Assembly: GCA_963664285.2 (NCBI GenBank)
Contig: CAXXNX010000036.1
Coordinates: 1-64,000, forward strand
From: JAJCYL01 sp963664285
GTDB lineage: Bacteria; Bacteroidota; Bacteroidia; Cytophagales; Cyclobacteriaceae
Direction of reading: 5' to 3'
Length of the DNA stretch: 64,000 bases
In this document: positions 30,088 through 40,032 of the stretch, one piece after another
Layout of the letters: every line of letters begins with the position of its first letter
Numbering within the stretch: position 1 is the first letter of the stretch
Notes under the pieces: model-generated
Seen by the model: the letters and a program-made list of their open reading frames with translations, nothing else
The model's database searches: none
Told to the model about the DNA's origin: nothing
Made by a program: the position numbers and the translations under genes

Positions 30088-31656
30088 CTAGAATGGAGCA
30101 TCATTCGGCTTTTCTGGCTCAATATTTTCCGAATCGTCATCTTCAAAAGTGTCATTTGCTTTGCTAGGTAACGTTATTGTATTCGGGAATTCAGAAGACA
30201 AACCGGTTCCAGGTAATGATGCATAATCACCATCACCTGCAATATCCATATCAGTAAATTTGGTAAAGCGACTGATATATTTCAGCTGAATATTATCCAG
30301 CGCTCCGTTTCGATGCTTGGCGATAATAACTTCTCCGGTACCAGTTGTCGGCATCCCGTTTTCATCTTCGGTGATCTGGTAATATTCCGGACGATAAAGG
30401 AACATTACGATATCTGCGTCCTGTTCGATCGAGCCTGATTCTCTTAAGTCTGAGAGTTGAGGACGCTTATCACCGCCTCTTGTTTCAACTGCCCGACTTA
30501 ATTGCGATATCGCAACTACCGGTACTACCAGTTCCTTTGCTATCCCTTTTAAGGCCCTGGAGATTGACGCAATTTCTTGCTCGCGATTGCCCGATTGCCC
30601 TTTTCCGGTATCACCGGACATTAACTGCAGGTAATCAATGATGATTAGTTTGACATCATGCTGGGCTTTCAATCGGCGACATTTAGCCCGTAATTCCAAT
30701 ATACTCAGGGCTGGTGTGTCATCAATAAAAATTGGCGCTTCTGTCAGTTTAGCAGTTTTATGTAGGAGTTGTTGCCATTCATGCTCAGCAAGATTTCCTT
30801 TTTTTAATTTTTCATTCTCTAACCCAGCCTCAGCCGAAACCAAGCGGTTAACCAATTGAATAGATGACATCTCAAGGGAGAAAATTGCAACCGGATGGTT
30901 AAAATCTACCGCAGCATTTCTCATAGCAGTAACCACAAAAGCCGTCTTACCCATGCCAGGTCGGGCAGCAATTATGATCAGATCCGAAGGTTGCCAGCCG
31001 GACGTCACACGATCTAATGCAGTAAATCCACTAGGGATACCCGTTAAACCGTCTTTATGCTCTTTTCTCGCTTCAAGCTCCATGATAGCTTCATGCATCA
31101 ATGAACGCATGTCAGCATAATTCTTCCGAATGTGTGATTCGGAAACCTCAAATAAGGACTGTTCTGTTTTATCAAGAAGGTTAAATACATCTGTGGTGTC
31201 TTCGTACGCCTCCGTCTGTATTTCGGCAGAAATCGCAATTAACTCCCTCTTGATTGATTGTTCTGTAATAATACGGGCATGATATTCAATATTTGCAGCA
31301 GAATTAACCTTAGTGGTCAGCTCTGTAATATAATAAGCGCCACCTATAACTTCTAGCTTTCCGTCCTTTCGAAGCTGGGCGGTGACGGTAAGCATGTCAA
31401 CGGGCTCAGAATTATTGAATAGGGTAAGTATGGCCCTATAAATCTCCTGGTGGGCGTCTCTGTAGAAGCTCTCGGGCTTTAAAATATCAATTACCGTTGT
31501 TAGAGCATCCTTTTCCAACATCAGTGCACCTAAAACCGCCTCTTCGAGGTCAACCGCCTGGGGTGGTAACTTTCCTAATTGTCCGGATATTTCGGATACA
31601 CTGATGTTTTTTGAACGATAGCCGATACGGATAGGTGATTGCCCGGGTTGATCCAT
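30088..31656 (-). CDS. dnaB: Replicative DNA helicase DnaB
   Basis: Hexameric replication-fork helicase, 522 residues. The N-terminal DnaB domain (PPQAVDLEEAVLGALMLEKDA) precedes the RecA-like motor with Walker A ARPGMGKTAFV, Walker B LIIIDYLQLM and the sensor/arginine-finger region SGSIEQDADIVMFLYRPEYY. The acidic C-terminal tail (FEDDDSENIEPEKP) is typical of Bacteroidota DnaB. No intein, no frameshift. Start ATG at 31656. Confidence 0.97.
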   Translation of the reverse strand: MDQPGQSPIRIGYRSKNISVSEISGQLGKLPPQAVDLEEAVLGALMLEKDALTTVIDILKPESFYRDAHQEIYRAILTLFNNSEPVDMLTVTAQLRKDGKLEVIGGAYYITELTTKVNSAANIEYHARIITEQSIKRELIAISAEIQTEAYEDTTDVFNLLDKTEQSLFEVSESHIRKNYADMRSLMHEAIMELEARKEHKDGLTGIPSGFTALDRVTSGWQPSDLIIIAARPGMGKTAFVVTAMRNAAVDFNHPVAIFSLEMSSIQLVNRLVSAEAGLENEKLKKGNLAEHEWQQLLHKTAKLTEAPIFIDDTPALSILELRAKCRRLKAQHDVKLIIIDYLQLMSGDTGKGQSGNREQEIASISRALKGIAKELVVPVVAISQLSRAVETRGGDKRPQLSDLRESGSIEQDADIVMFLYRPEYYQITEDENGMPTTGTGEVIIAKHRNGALDNIQLKYISRFTKFTDMDIAGDGDYASLPGTGLSSEFPNTITLPSKANDTFEDDDSENIEPEKPNDAPF

Positions 31657-31856
31657 ATATAAAGTTAACGATTAGGTTGGTTATCTAATATTAAGCAAAC
31701 GTAAGTATGAAATAGAGACCCAAAAAGTGATCTCAAGAGAAAAGTTTCCCACGCTCAGAAGCAGGTATTTTACCTCCATATTCACAGGTTATCCACACCA
31801 ATTAGAACCAATTTTAGGTAAGGTATATCAGGTCTTGTAACAATTTTTTTCTAACT

Positions 31857-31889
31857 ATATGAATTGAGAGTTATACTCTCAATTCATAT
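31857..31889. repeat. Perfect 15-bp palindrome, 3-base loop
   Basis: ATATGAATTGAGAGT, TAT, ACTCTCAATTCATAT. About 200 bp upstream of the dnaB start. It could be an operator or a hairpin at the end of the amidohydrolase transcript. Confidence 0.85.
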
Positions 31890-31928
31890 AAATGTAAACT
31901 GATTTCAAGAGCAAAGTCCAACCGTGTG

Positions 31929-31961
31929 ATCCCGTGCCGTCTTTGATGGCCCGGGATTTTA
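31929..31961 (+). terminator. GC-rich hairpin with T run
   Basis: ATCCCGTGCC pairs with GGCCCGGGAT (one mismatch), followed by TTTT. Looks like an intrinsic terminator on the plus strand, but no plus-strand gene ends here. Confidence 0.35.
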
Positions 31962-31980
31962 TGTTTCTATAGACATATTA

Positions 31981-32061
31981 AACCTTCAAGGGTTAATATG
32001 TCTTATTAGGTGAAATATTATCATAATTAATATATAGGTCCAAACCAGACCCTTGAAGGTT
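31981..32061. repeat. 13-bp inverted repeat, 55-base spacing
   Basis: AACCTTCAAGGGT (31981-31993) and its exact complement (32049-32061). The right arm ends just after the amidohydrolase stop codon. Confidence 0.8.
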
Positions 32062-32067
32062 TTGGAT

Positions 32068-33774
32068 CTAAGGTTTTTTATAGACTACCTTACCTCCGAC
32101 AATGGTATATTCAATCTCAGTTTTGAGAATTTCATTTACCGGCACAGTCATCATATCCTGGCTATAGACTGTAAAATCAGTCAATTTACCTACTTCTATC
32201 GATCCTTTGATGTCTTCTTCAAAAGCGCCATAAGCTGCATCCAATGTATAAGACCTGAGCGCTTGTTCCCTGGTCATTTTCTGCTCTGCTTCATAACCAC
32301 CATCCCGAGTTCCAGCCAGCGTCTGACGAGACACTGATGCATAAAAGGAGGCGATGGCGCTAACAGGCTCCATCGGCGCATCTGTGCCGTTAACAATCTT
32401 CGCACCGGACTCTTTAGGAGTTTTTGCCAAACATAGGCCCCATCTTCAATTCTTTGCCACCCAAGTCTGTCAATAGCCCAGGGTCGATCCGATGACATGT
32501 GGATAGCCTGCATTGCAGGGATGACACCCATCTCTGCAAATCTTGGTATGTCATCCAAATGAAGATGCTGGGCATGTTCTATGCGAAATCTGTGGTTACT
32601 CGCTGCCTGAGGAAAATCTTCGAATGACCTTTCATATATATCCAGGACTTCCTGGTTTCCGCGGTCGCCAATAGCATGTGTGCAGATTTGGAAACCAGCT
32701 TGCATCCCATCCCTGGTTACTCGCTCTATATCTTCCATGGGGGTGATATTGTGTCCAAATTGCCCGGGAGCATCTGCATACTCTTCAAGTAACCAAGCGC
32801 CGCGTGAACCAAGAGCTCCATCGGAGTATAGTTTAATAGCCCTTACAGTCAGCCTGTCATCACCCAAGCCAACTTCCGGACCCCTTAGTATAGTATTCTT
32901 GTAAAAGTTCCTCATTTCGTCCATTCAGCATCACATACAGTCTGATGTTCATTTTTCCTTCATCCACAAATGCTTTAAAAATATCTATCTCAGGTCCATC
33001 CTGCCCTGCAGTATGAAAACTGGTTATCCCATTTTCAACACATTCACTAATGGCCAATTCCAGGGCTCTCCTGTCTTTTTCAGGTGTATTCTCCGGAACC
33101 ACTTTCCCTATCAGTCCTTGTGCTGTCTCGTTAAAAATTCCTGTAGGACGACCATCAATACCCATAAATATCTTGCCACCATCAGGTTGCGGTGTATTAC
33201 GGCTAATACCTGCTTCTTTCATGGCTCTATCATTGGCAAAGCCCATATGACCGCTGGCATGACGCAGATAAACAGGATGATCGGGAACGGCCTGACTTAA
33301 TTGATGATGGGTTGGGAACCCCTTCACACCATTCTCCGGTTGAGTTATCCATTTGTCCTGGTGCCAACCCCTGCCTAATATCCACTGCCCATCCGGGGTG
33401 TTCTTTGCTGCCTCTGCCACCGCTTCAACAATCTCATTATAACTCTTCATTTCCATCAGGTCCAGGTTTAGCCGGTTATAACCCACTCCCATAATGTGAC
33501 CATGACCCTCAACAAGACCTGGAGTAACAGTTTTACCTCCCATATCAAGAACATCTGTAGTATCTGCAATCCAGTTTTCGATCTCCTAATTACTCCCAAG
33601 AAATGCTATTCTGTCTCCCACTATAGCAATTGCTTCTGCGGTTGGTTGATTGGGGTCAACAGTATAAATAGTAGCATTCTTAACCACCAGGTCGGCTTTT
33701 GGAGATGTGTCCTGACAACTATAAATAAACAGACTGGTTGCAATGGCTATAAAAAGGCTGGTTAACTTCGTCAA
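32068..33774 (-). pseudogene. Secreted YtcJ-type amidohydrolase, three lesions
   Basis: Starts MTKLTSLFIAIATSLFIYSC, a lipoprotein signal, then VVKNATIYTVDPNQP. Metal-binding VEGHGH, HASGHMG, HTAGQDGP and IEHAQHLHLDD mark an amidohydrolase of the YtcJ/exoenzyme-regulatory group, and it ends AGKVVYKKP-like. Lesions: an in-frame TAG at 33586-33588 after IAFLGSN; a one-base shift near 32880 (LQEYY to RGPEVGLGDDR); and another shift near 32408 (KLLKS to GAKIVNGTDAP). All pieces are in order and together give about 565 residues, so it was recently functional. Confidence 0.85.
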
Positions 33775-33848
33775 ATCTTAAAATTCATAATTTAGCGTTG
33801 TGGTGAAATTACCCATTTTCTTCTTCCCATCTTTTAAGAATTCGATGA

Positions 33849-34643
33849 ATGGAGCCCTTTGAAATTGTTAACCCTAAAAACACCCCGGTCCCAATACTGA
33901 TTAGTGTTCCACACTGCGGAACAGCCTTTCCTGATGAAATTGTAGAACATTATGATCAAAAGCTGATCGAAACTCCCGACGATACGGACTGGTATATAGA
34001 CCGCCTTTATGATTTTGCCAGCGAGATGGGTATAACTATGATCCGATCAGTTTACAACCGGTGGGTAATTGATCTCAATCGTGACCCTGAAAGTAAACCA
34101 TTATATTCCGACGGACGCATAATCACCGCACTTGTACCAAAAACCACCTTTGCCGAAGAACCATTATATAAAACCATTGAACCAGATGAAAACGAGGTTC
34201 AAAGACGGATTGATAAATACTACAACCCCTACCATCGCAAGATTCAGAGCCTTCTGTCTGATTTGAGATCAAGATTCGGTAAGGTATTGTTATGGGAAGC
34301 ACATTCAATTCGTCAATTGGTCCGAACGATCCATCCTTATAAATTTCCGGACCTCATTCTCGGAGACGTTGACGGAACATCAGCATCCTCCAATCTAATC
34401 TCAAATACCCTTAAAAATCTTGGAAACGGCCCCTATCAACTCTCCCACAATTCACCATTCAAAGGAGGATATATTACAAGAAGATTTGGCGATCCAGAAA
34501 ATGACATTCATGCATTACAGTTGGAATTGACTAAAGTCAATTACATGAATGACATGGAGACTGACTATGACATTTCAAGAGCTGGTGAAATGAGAAAAGT
34601 CCTGCAATCTACTTTTGAGGAGCTAATACGGTCACTCTCATGA
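33849..34643 (+). CDS. hutG: N-formylglutamate amidohydrolase (HutG-type)
   Basis: Releases formate from N-formylglutamate in the last step of one histidine-degradation route. 264 residues of the FGase family: LISVPHCGTAFPDE near residue 17, DTDWYIDRLYD, VIDLNRDP, WEAHSIRQLV and GGYITRRFGDP. It is intact. Its stop overlaps the start of hutF by four bases (ATGA at 34640-34643), the usual coupling. Since hutF is broken, the substrate supply is probably cut. Confidence 0.88.
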   Translation: MEPFEIVNPKNTPVPILISVPHCGTAFPDEIVEHYDQKLIETPDDTDWYIDRLYDFASEMGITMIRSVYNRWVIDLNRDPESKPLYSDGRIITALVPKTTFAEEPLYKTIEPDENEVQRRIDKYYNPYHRKIQSLLSDLRSRFGKVLLWEAHSIRQLVRTIHPYKFPDLILGDVDGTSASSNLISNTLKNLGNGPYQLSHNSPFKGGYITRRFGDPENDIHALQLELTKVNYMNDMETDYDISRAGEMRKVLQSTFEELIRSLS

Positions 34644-36119
34644 AGTATATTAAATTTCGTGGCTTATTACAGGATGACGGTTGGATTTGTCCTGCATTTG
34701 TGGAACTGGATAACCTGGGAAAGATTGTTTCAATTGAACAACACCCCCCTATCTCTCCCCTTGAAGAATCCTCCACCCACTCCCCCCTTTGAGGGACACA
34801 CTGCCAAATCCCCTCTTGAGGGACACCCACCAAACTCCCCCCTTGAGGGGGGTAAGGGGGGTGTTATAACAAAGATAAACGGCTATGCTCTTCCGGGATT
34901 TCAAAATGCCCATTCCCATGCTTTTCAATATGCCATGGCAGGTTTAGCTGAAATTCATCCTGTCATTCAACGGGCTGATAATTTTTGGAGCTGGCGGGAT
35001 AAAATGTATCAAATCGCGCTCACCATTAATCCCGATCAACTGGAAGCTATTGCCGCCATGTTGTATTGCGAAATGCTGAGACATGGGTACACACATGTGG
35101 CTGAATTTCACTACCTCCATCATGATAAAAACGGAAAACCATTTGCCAACCTAGCTGAAATGGGAGAACGACTGGCAGCTGCAGCCCAAAAAGCAGGCAT
35201 TAAGATCACTTTAGTGCCCATGTTTTATCAAAAAGGCGGGTTTGGAAAAGAACCTGAAGAACATCAAAGAAGGTTTATTTGCCAGTCCGCCGATGACTAT
35301 TGGAAACTCCTTGAAGCCTCAAAAGCCGCAGTATCCAATTATGAAGGAGCATCACTTGGATTCGGTGTCCATTCTTTAAGGGCAGTTCATGGTCAGGAAC
35401 TTATACAGGTATTAAAAGATGGACCAAAAGATCTCCCCTTTCATATTCACATTGCTGAGCAGCTAAAAGAAGTCGAGGATTGCTTAGAATTTTCAGGTAA
35501 GAGACCGGTTGAATATCTATTTGACAAGGCTGAAGTCAATGACCGATTTCACCTGGTACATGCTACACATCTGAATGACAACGAAGTAGAATTGATTGCA
35601 TCATCCGAAGCCCATGTGGTCCTGTGCCCTACCACCGAAGGTAATTTGGGTGATGGTCTATTCCGCTTCAGAGACTATAAGGCATTGAACGGCAAATGGT
35701 CCATCGGGACAGACAGTCACGTGAGTCTCAATCCGCTCGAAGAATTGAGACTACTGGACTATGGCCAACGTCTGATCTCACATCAGCGAGATACGTTTGT
35801 TGAACAATCGGGTGACAGCGGTGTCTACGGGTTTGATCAAGCCCTTTTAGGAGGCCGGAAGGCTATGGGTAATTTGGAGGAATCTTACTTTGGAGTTGGT
35901 CAGCCATTTGATGCCGTGGTTTTTGATGCTGATGCCCCAATATTGACAACCTCTTCTAACAAAAACTTACTCTCAACAATTATTTACAGTGGGGATGTGA
36001 GTATGGTATTGGGAACGATGGTAGACGGGAAGTGGAAGTTTAACCGGGAAGGGGAAGCTGCTAGTGATTTGCTCCTGGGCTTCAAGCGGGCAATTCAACA
36101 GATCGGAGTTAGAGGTTAA
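34640..36119 (+). pseudogene. hutF: Formimidoylglutamate deiminase (HutF), interrupted by palindromic repeats
   Basis: The native start is ATG 34640 (MKYIKFRGLLQDDGWICPAF), overlapping hutG. After about 35 codons the frame runs into a C/G-rich repeat array (34741-34866) and stops at TGA 34790-34792. The remaining coding sequence lies in another frame: INGYALPGFQNAHSHAFQYA (metal-binding HSH), HIHIAEQ, VHATHLN and GTDSHVSLNP, all HutF signatures, to the stop at 36117-36119. A GTG (34659) opens the second frame but would give an unnatural N-terminus. The enzyme converts N-formimino-glutamate to N-formylglutamate; here it is probably dead. Confidence 0.82.
34741..34866. repeat. Array of C/G-rich palindromic repeat units inside hutF
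   Basis: Several related units such as CCCCTTTGAGGG, CCCTCTTGAGGGACACCC and CCCCCCTTGAGGGGGG, the last followed by TAAGGGGGGTG. Short palindromes of this look are scattered between genes in many Bacteroidota. Being inside a coding region is unusual. Confidence 0.75.
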
Positions 36120-37945
36120 CCCGATTCAATTCCTCAGTACCACACCCACACCCAGGCATACAATTGCTTACATTGAGATAGTTAGACAACCCGATCATTC
36201 ATACTTCAATGTCCCACCGGCTGCGTCCGTGAAGGATTTAGATACCGTATTTTATCGAGGAAACCAAGCTAGTTAAGATTTGATTTTTCGAGCATAACGC
36301 GCTAAACTCAGAAACCAGGAGCGACATCGTTAAGTGAAAAAGTAGAGAGACATCCTGGTCTATTCAAATGATAAGCCGCACTGAGTCACTGACTAAAGAA
36401 ACCCCTTTTTTATCTAATAGGGCACTTACTGAAGTATCAATGCTTCGCCAACGGGTGTTTTTCATGATGCAGGGCATAATCAGGATTGGAATGAGGAGCC
36501 AGAACTCCGAGAGTTTCCTGCTGAAGCGCCAAGCACTTTTCGAATAGCCGATCTCTTTTATCCTCAGCCTACTTAATAGTCGATTTGTAACCAAGGCCGA
36601 TCGGAGTCAGATCTGCCAGATGCCCCAATGGTTTGTAGACCGTTACGTAGAGGAGTTGAAAGAGTAACTCACAATTTGTCTTAAGCTCATCCTCCTGATG
36701 TCATACTGAGTACCGATTAGTCTACTCATCGAGATCCCAAGTCAACTCAGTTTGTATAAGGGTTGATTGGGGACAAACTGATGTCCCAACTGATTTTGAA
36801 TTTCCTTTGTCGCGATCGGAAAGATTCGGTCCTGGTACACTTTTACCAGTGCTAGGGAGGGTGCAATAGTCAGACGAGATCATAATGGTCCTCTGCTGGC
36901 TCTTAATGATAAGGCTCCGTCATTCACAGTCAGATTACCAGTGCCCTCAATAAAGATCCTTATTGGAGCGACTGATAATTAAAGCTCTTTAGGACCACCC
37001 CTATGATTTGATCGGACTGGCAAATCAGTTTGACCCTCAAAATTTCCCTCCAGGGGATTAGTAGTAATCCAGTTTTAAATACTTTCACCAAACAGGCTAT
37101 CGTTGACAGTATAACCGCTGTAGTATGCATCGGAAGATCATCATTCTTATCAAGAGTTTGTTGGCCCGTTTACTTAGCCAGGCCATTTCTAAGCTCCCAT
37201 CGGTCTCAAAAGCTGTACGCCAAAATCGAGTCTACCGGAAAATGATTGATATGTACGATAATTATCAGATTGCATCTTTGAAGCCAATTGCTACCGCTCA
37301 ACTAAGATTTACTCCGAATTTTATGATCAGGCGAGGTGATCCCAGCAGAGATAATCGAATTGGGGTTTTGACTCAAGCTCATCGACTTGTAAAGACCGGC
37401 TTTCCTGTCATTGGTACTGGGCCATTTTCGATGCGTGGCAAACAGTCGCTACCCTCTGAAAGGGGCATGTTACAGACACCAATAAATTATTGATTGCTGA
37501 ATCATAGCCAAGATTTTTGCTAAACGATTGCAAGTGGACAATATCCAGCTTGGCGATGCATCAAAAGTTGGTGCGTGCCTGATAGAAAGGAAAATGGATC
37601 ATTCACAATACTGAATGATGACTCATGAGCCTTTCTGATATCAATACCTGCTGGGCGATTTGCTTACGGCCTGACATTCACCGATTACCCTTAAGGACAG
37701 TGATTGGTTTGAAATTTGCAAAAAAATGTACTGCCGGATAAGATACACTGCTCCCAGAGCCGATAATTGACTGACAAGGACTGCGAAGAATTCGATCAAT
37801 ATGAAAGGTGTCTAATGTCCTTTGAGTTCCAGAAACTGCTTGTTGATCTTCAACTCATTGACATACACGGCAATACCAGGTAAGTCAGTTAGCTAACCCA
37901 TTATCAGATCCTGACAAAACCGCAATAACCAATGACTCATGCGGG
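36120..37945 (+). mobile_element. IS1380-family element, copy 5, heavily scrambled
   Basis: TTAA on both sides (36116-36119, 37946-37949). The order of the whole element is recognisable: left hairpin region, GATACCGTATTTTATCGAGG, TGGTTTGTAGACCGTTA, CTGCTGGGCGATTTGCTTAC, and right end ATGCGGG. It is dotted with small insertions and substitutions. At 1826 bp it is 205 bp longer than the intact form, so insertions outweigh deletions. No transposase frame survives. The left flank is the hutF end, the right flank is the inside of an IS1595 transposase; these do not belong together. Confidence 0.85.
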
Positions 37946-38603
37946 TTAAGGTACTGGGTCTCCCCCTTGCGTTCAACCGCTGTTACTACCTGGACAACTG
38001 TGACCTCTTCCTTTCCCATATTCCGTATGAAATCGTTTCCCCTCTTTCTTGCTGCCCTATCTAAATTTCGACTGCCCTTGTTGTTAAGTGCCAGTTCCAA
38101 TTCATCACATTCTACTTCCGAGGATAACTGTTCGGGAACAAACTCATTTAGTGAACTCAATATCTTATGCCGCCAGTCGAAGCTTGTCTGGATGCTTATT
38201 CCGATTTGTTTTGCTATCTTTTTTATCGGCATGCCCTGCTCCATGCAGCGCAGATAAGATTGCCATTTTGATTTAAGCTTGATGTCATACAAAGGTGTCC
38301 CTGTTGTTTCACTGTACCATCTTTTACATTCATTGCACTGATACATCTGCACACCTTTTTGTCTGCCCCTCTTATATACCTTCTCGCTTGTGCAATTTGG
38401 ACAGGGTTTCTTCTTTCTTTTCTCTGCTATTTGTTGTTGAGCGGCAATCAATACTTTGCCTTGTAATTCCTGCCCCTGGAGCAACTCATCCAACAATTCG
38501 GTTTGGGAACTTATCGGCAATTGTGCAAATAAATTTTTGATCTCTTGACTTGATATCATATAGCGAAGATAATAATAATTGCTGTGTTATTTAGAACTTA
38601 GCC
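37946..38603 (-). mobile_element. IS1595-family remnant (5' part of transposase and one end)
   Basis: Transposase start at 38559 and about 200 clean codons (zinc-ribbon PCPNCTSEKVYKRG, CNECKRWYS) up to TAVERKG, where the sequence joins IS1380 copy 5 at a TTAA that exists in intact IS1595 at that spot. The outer end (…GAACTTAGCC) is intact at 38603. Apart from three extra G near 37956 it matches the other copies closely. The 3' part is not found on the other side of copy 5. Confidence 0.88.
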
Positions 38604-38611
38604 CTTATTAC

Positions 38612-38900
38612 TAAGAAAACCATGGCCAGAGCCTCTGCAGATGTAGGATTTATCTTTATTGCTTACAATATCAGATGGATCATAAACATAGTAGGTGTAG
38701 AAAAACTAATGACCTTCCTGAGAATCTTTTGGCTATATATATTGGATCAAATAGCCTTAATCAAGCCATTAAACATATGTTGGACAGTCACTTAAGGAAT
38801 TATTCATAACAAAGTTAAAACAACACTTGAAATTCCAACTTTCATCTTCTACAAATAGTTATTCACCACCATTCCCTAGCTTTTTAACGCGAGTTTTTAG
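38612..38900 (+). pseudogene. Transposase C-terminal remnant (IS1182/IS5-like)
   Basis: Reads RASADVGFIFIAYNIRWIIN followed by VGVEKLMTFLRI, which resembles the conserved C-terminus of IS1182/IS5-type transposases. It then continues with a frame change through LNQAIKHMLDSHLRN. No start or catalytic core is present. Assignment is by recalled motif resemblance only. Confidence 0.5.
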
Positions 38901-38960
38901 ACAGACTCACGTTGTCAGCAGGCATATTGGACATGGAAAACTGATCAAAATAAAACCGTC

Positions 38961-40028
38961 ATGAAAAAAATTATTTGATTACTGACTTTTATCCAAATAG
39001 TATATATAGTACTTATTGCACAATATCCGTCTGGTAAAGTTATTGTTGAATTGATTATATTCACCGGCTTTAGAAAACAATTCCGAGTGGAGAAGACCCA
39101 ACAAGGAGAGATAACAATCTATCTTCCAGCCTGGGTAATGACCTTAAAACATCTGATAAGTACCCTGTAATTTATTAGATTAGTCAATGGTTTTACGTGG
39201 AGCGATAGCCTTCAAATCGCCAGTGATCCCAAATCATTTTGATGAATTGTTAGACCAAGCCATTGCAATGGGAAAAATCAAGCCCCTCAGGGGGTGTTGT
39301 TTTGCCAGACCAACATACCTTATACAGGGGAAGCTTTTACACCAAGTTTATCTTTAACAGGAAATTGGGCAGATTTTACAGCTAAGGACTTGGCTAATTT
39401 CTTACATCGATAAAAATGGTATAGAACTTATTCCCGAAAGGGATTGTCGTGGAATTGCAGGACATTCGATGGGTCAGTGGTGGAGCCATTAAAATGGGAA
39501 GTGCTTTTCCCTGATGTTTTTGCGAGTAGTTTAAGCCTTATGCGAACCAGGTCCATTGGGTTTAGGCCATTAGGAAATAGGAATTAAAGGGCAAGCTTAT
39601 AAGCGAGTTCATCTGAGAGTAAAACAAGAGAAGAATTGGTAACTGGATATAACGAATTTTTTCCTAACGTAGTAGTAGCTACGGGTCGTGCTTACTTCGC
39701 CTAATCCCAATAAACTTGGACCTGACCTGAAATGCTGACTTGCCTAGATGTTTACCTATAAAGGAGATAGAATGATCGCGTAAATTATGACGTGTTGGAC
39801 TTATGGAATAAAAACTTACCAATTGAAATAGCTAATGATTATGTGGATAATCTCAAAAAGCTCAAGGCTCTTAAATTAGATTGGGGAAGAAATGATCCAA
39901 TTCTTTTTGTTCCAATCACCTGCCGGATTTCAGCTAGCCAAAAGCTAGAAGACTTGGGAATCAAACATTACGCAGAGGAATATATTGGAACACATAGTAA
40001 TAAACTATGGACTGATGACGGAAGAGCT
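38961..40028 (+). pseudogene. Secreted esterase of the PF00756 type, riddled with small indels and cut by IS1380
   Basis: Starts MKKII then an in-frame TGA inside the signal peptide (LLTFIQIVYIVLIAQYP follows). Pieces in several frames give EKTQQGEITIYLP, DELLDQAIAMGKIKPL, TGNWADFTAKDL, GIAGHSMG (nucleophile elbow of alpha/beta hydrolases), ELVTGYNEFFPNVVVATG, then 39792-40028 VLDLWNKNLPIEIANDY to HYAEEYIGTHSNKLWTDDG. The last part contains the late acid/His region. IS1380 copy 6 cuts the end. Many one- to five-base insertions separate the pieces. Confidence 0.75.
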
Positions 40029-40032
40029 TTAA

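Larger units (their letters stand above)
31657..32067. other. dnaB upstream region rich in inverted repeats
   Basis: About 410 bp without a gene. It holds three separate inverted repeats (listed individually). No confident promoter pair was located. Confidence 0.4.

Noticed and set aside
33013..33765. Plus-strand open frames across the amidohydrolase
   Set aside because: Shadows of the minus-strand coding sequence; no protein-like motifs.
34659..34866. GTG 34659 as the true hutF start, giving a Pro/Leu-rich N-terminus
   Set aside because: The ATGA overlap with hutG and the HutF-like MKYIKFRGLL in the other frame mark 34640 as the native start; the Pro-rich part is translated repeat DNA.
34741..34866. 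CRISPR-like array
   Set aside because: Units are irregular, palindromic and without spacers of even length; no cas genes in the window.
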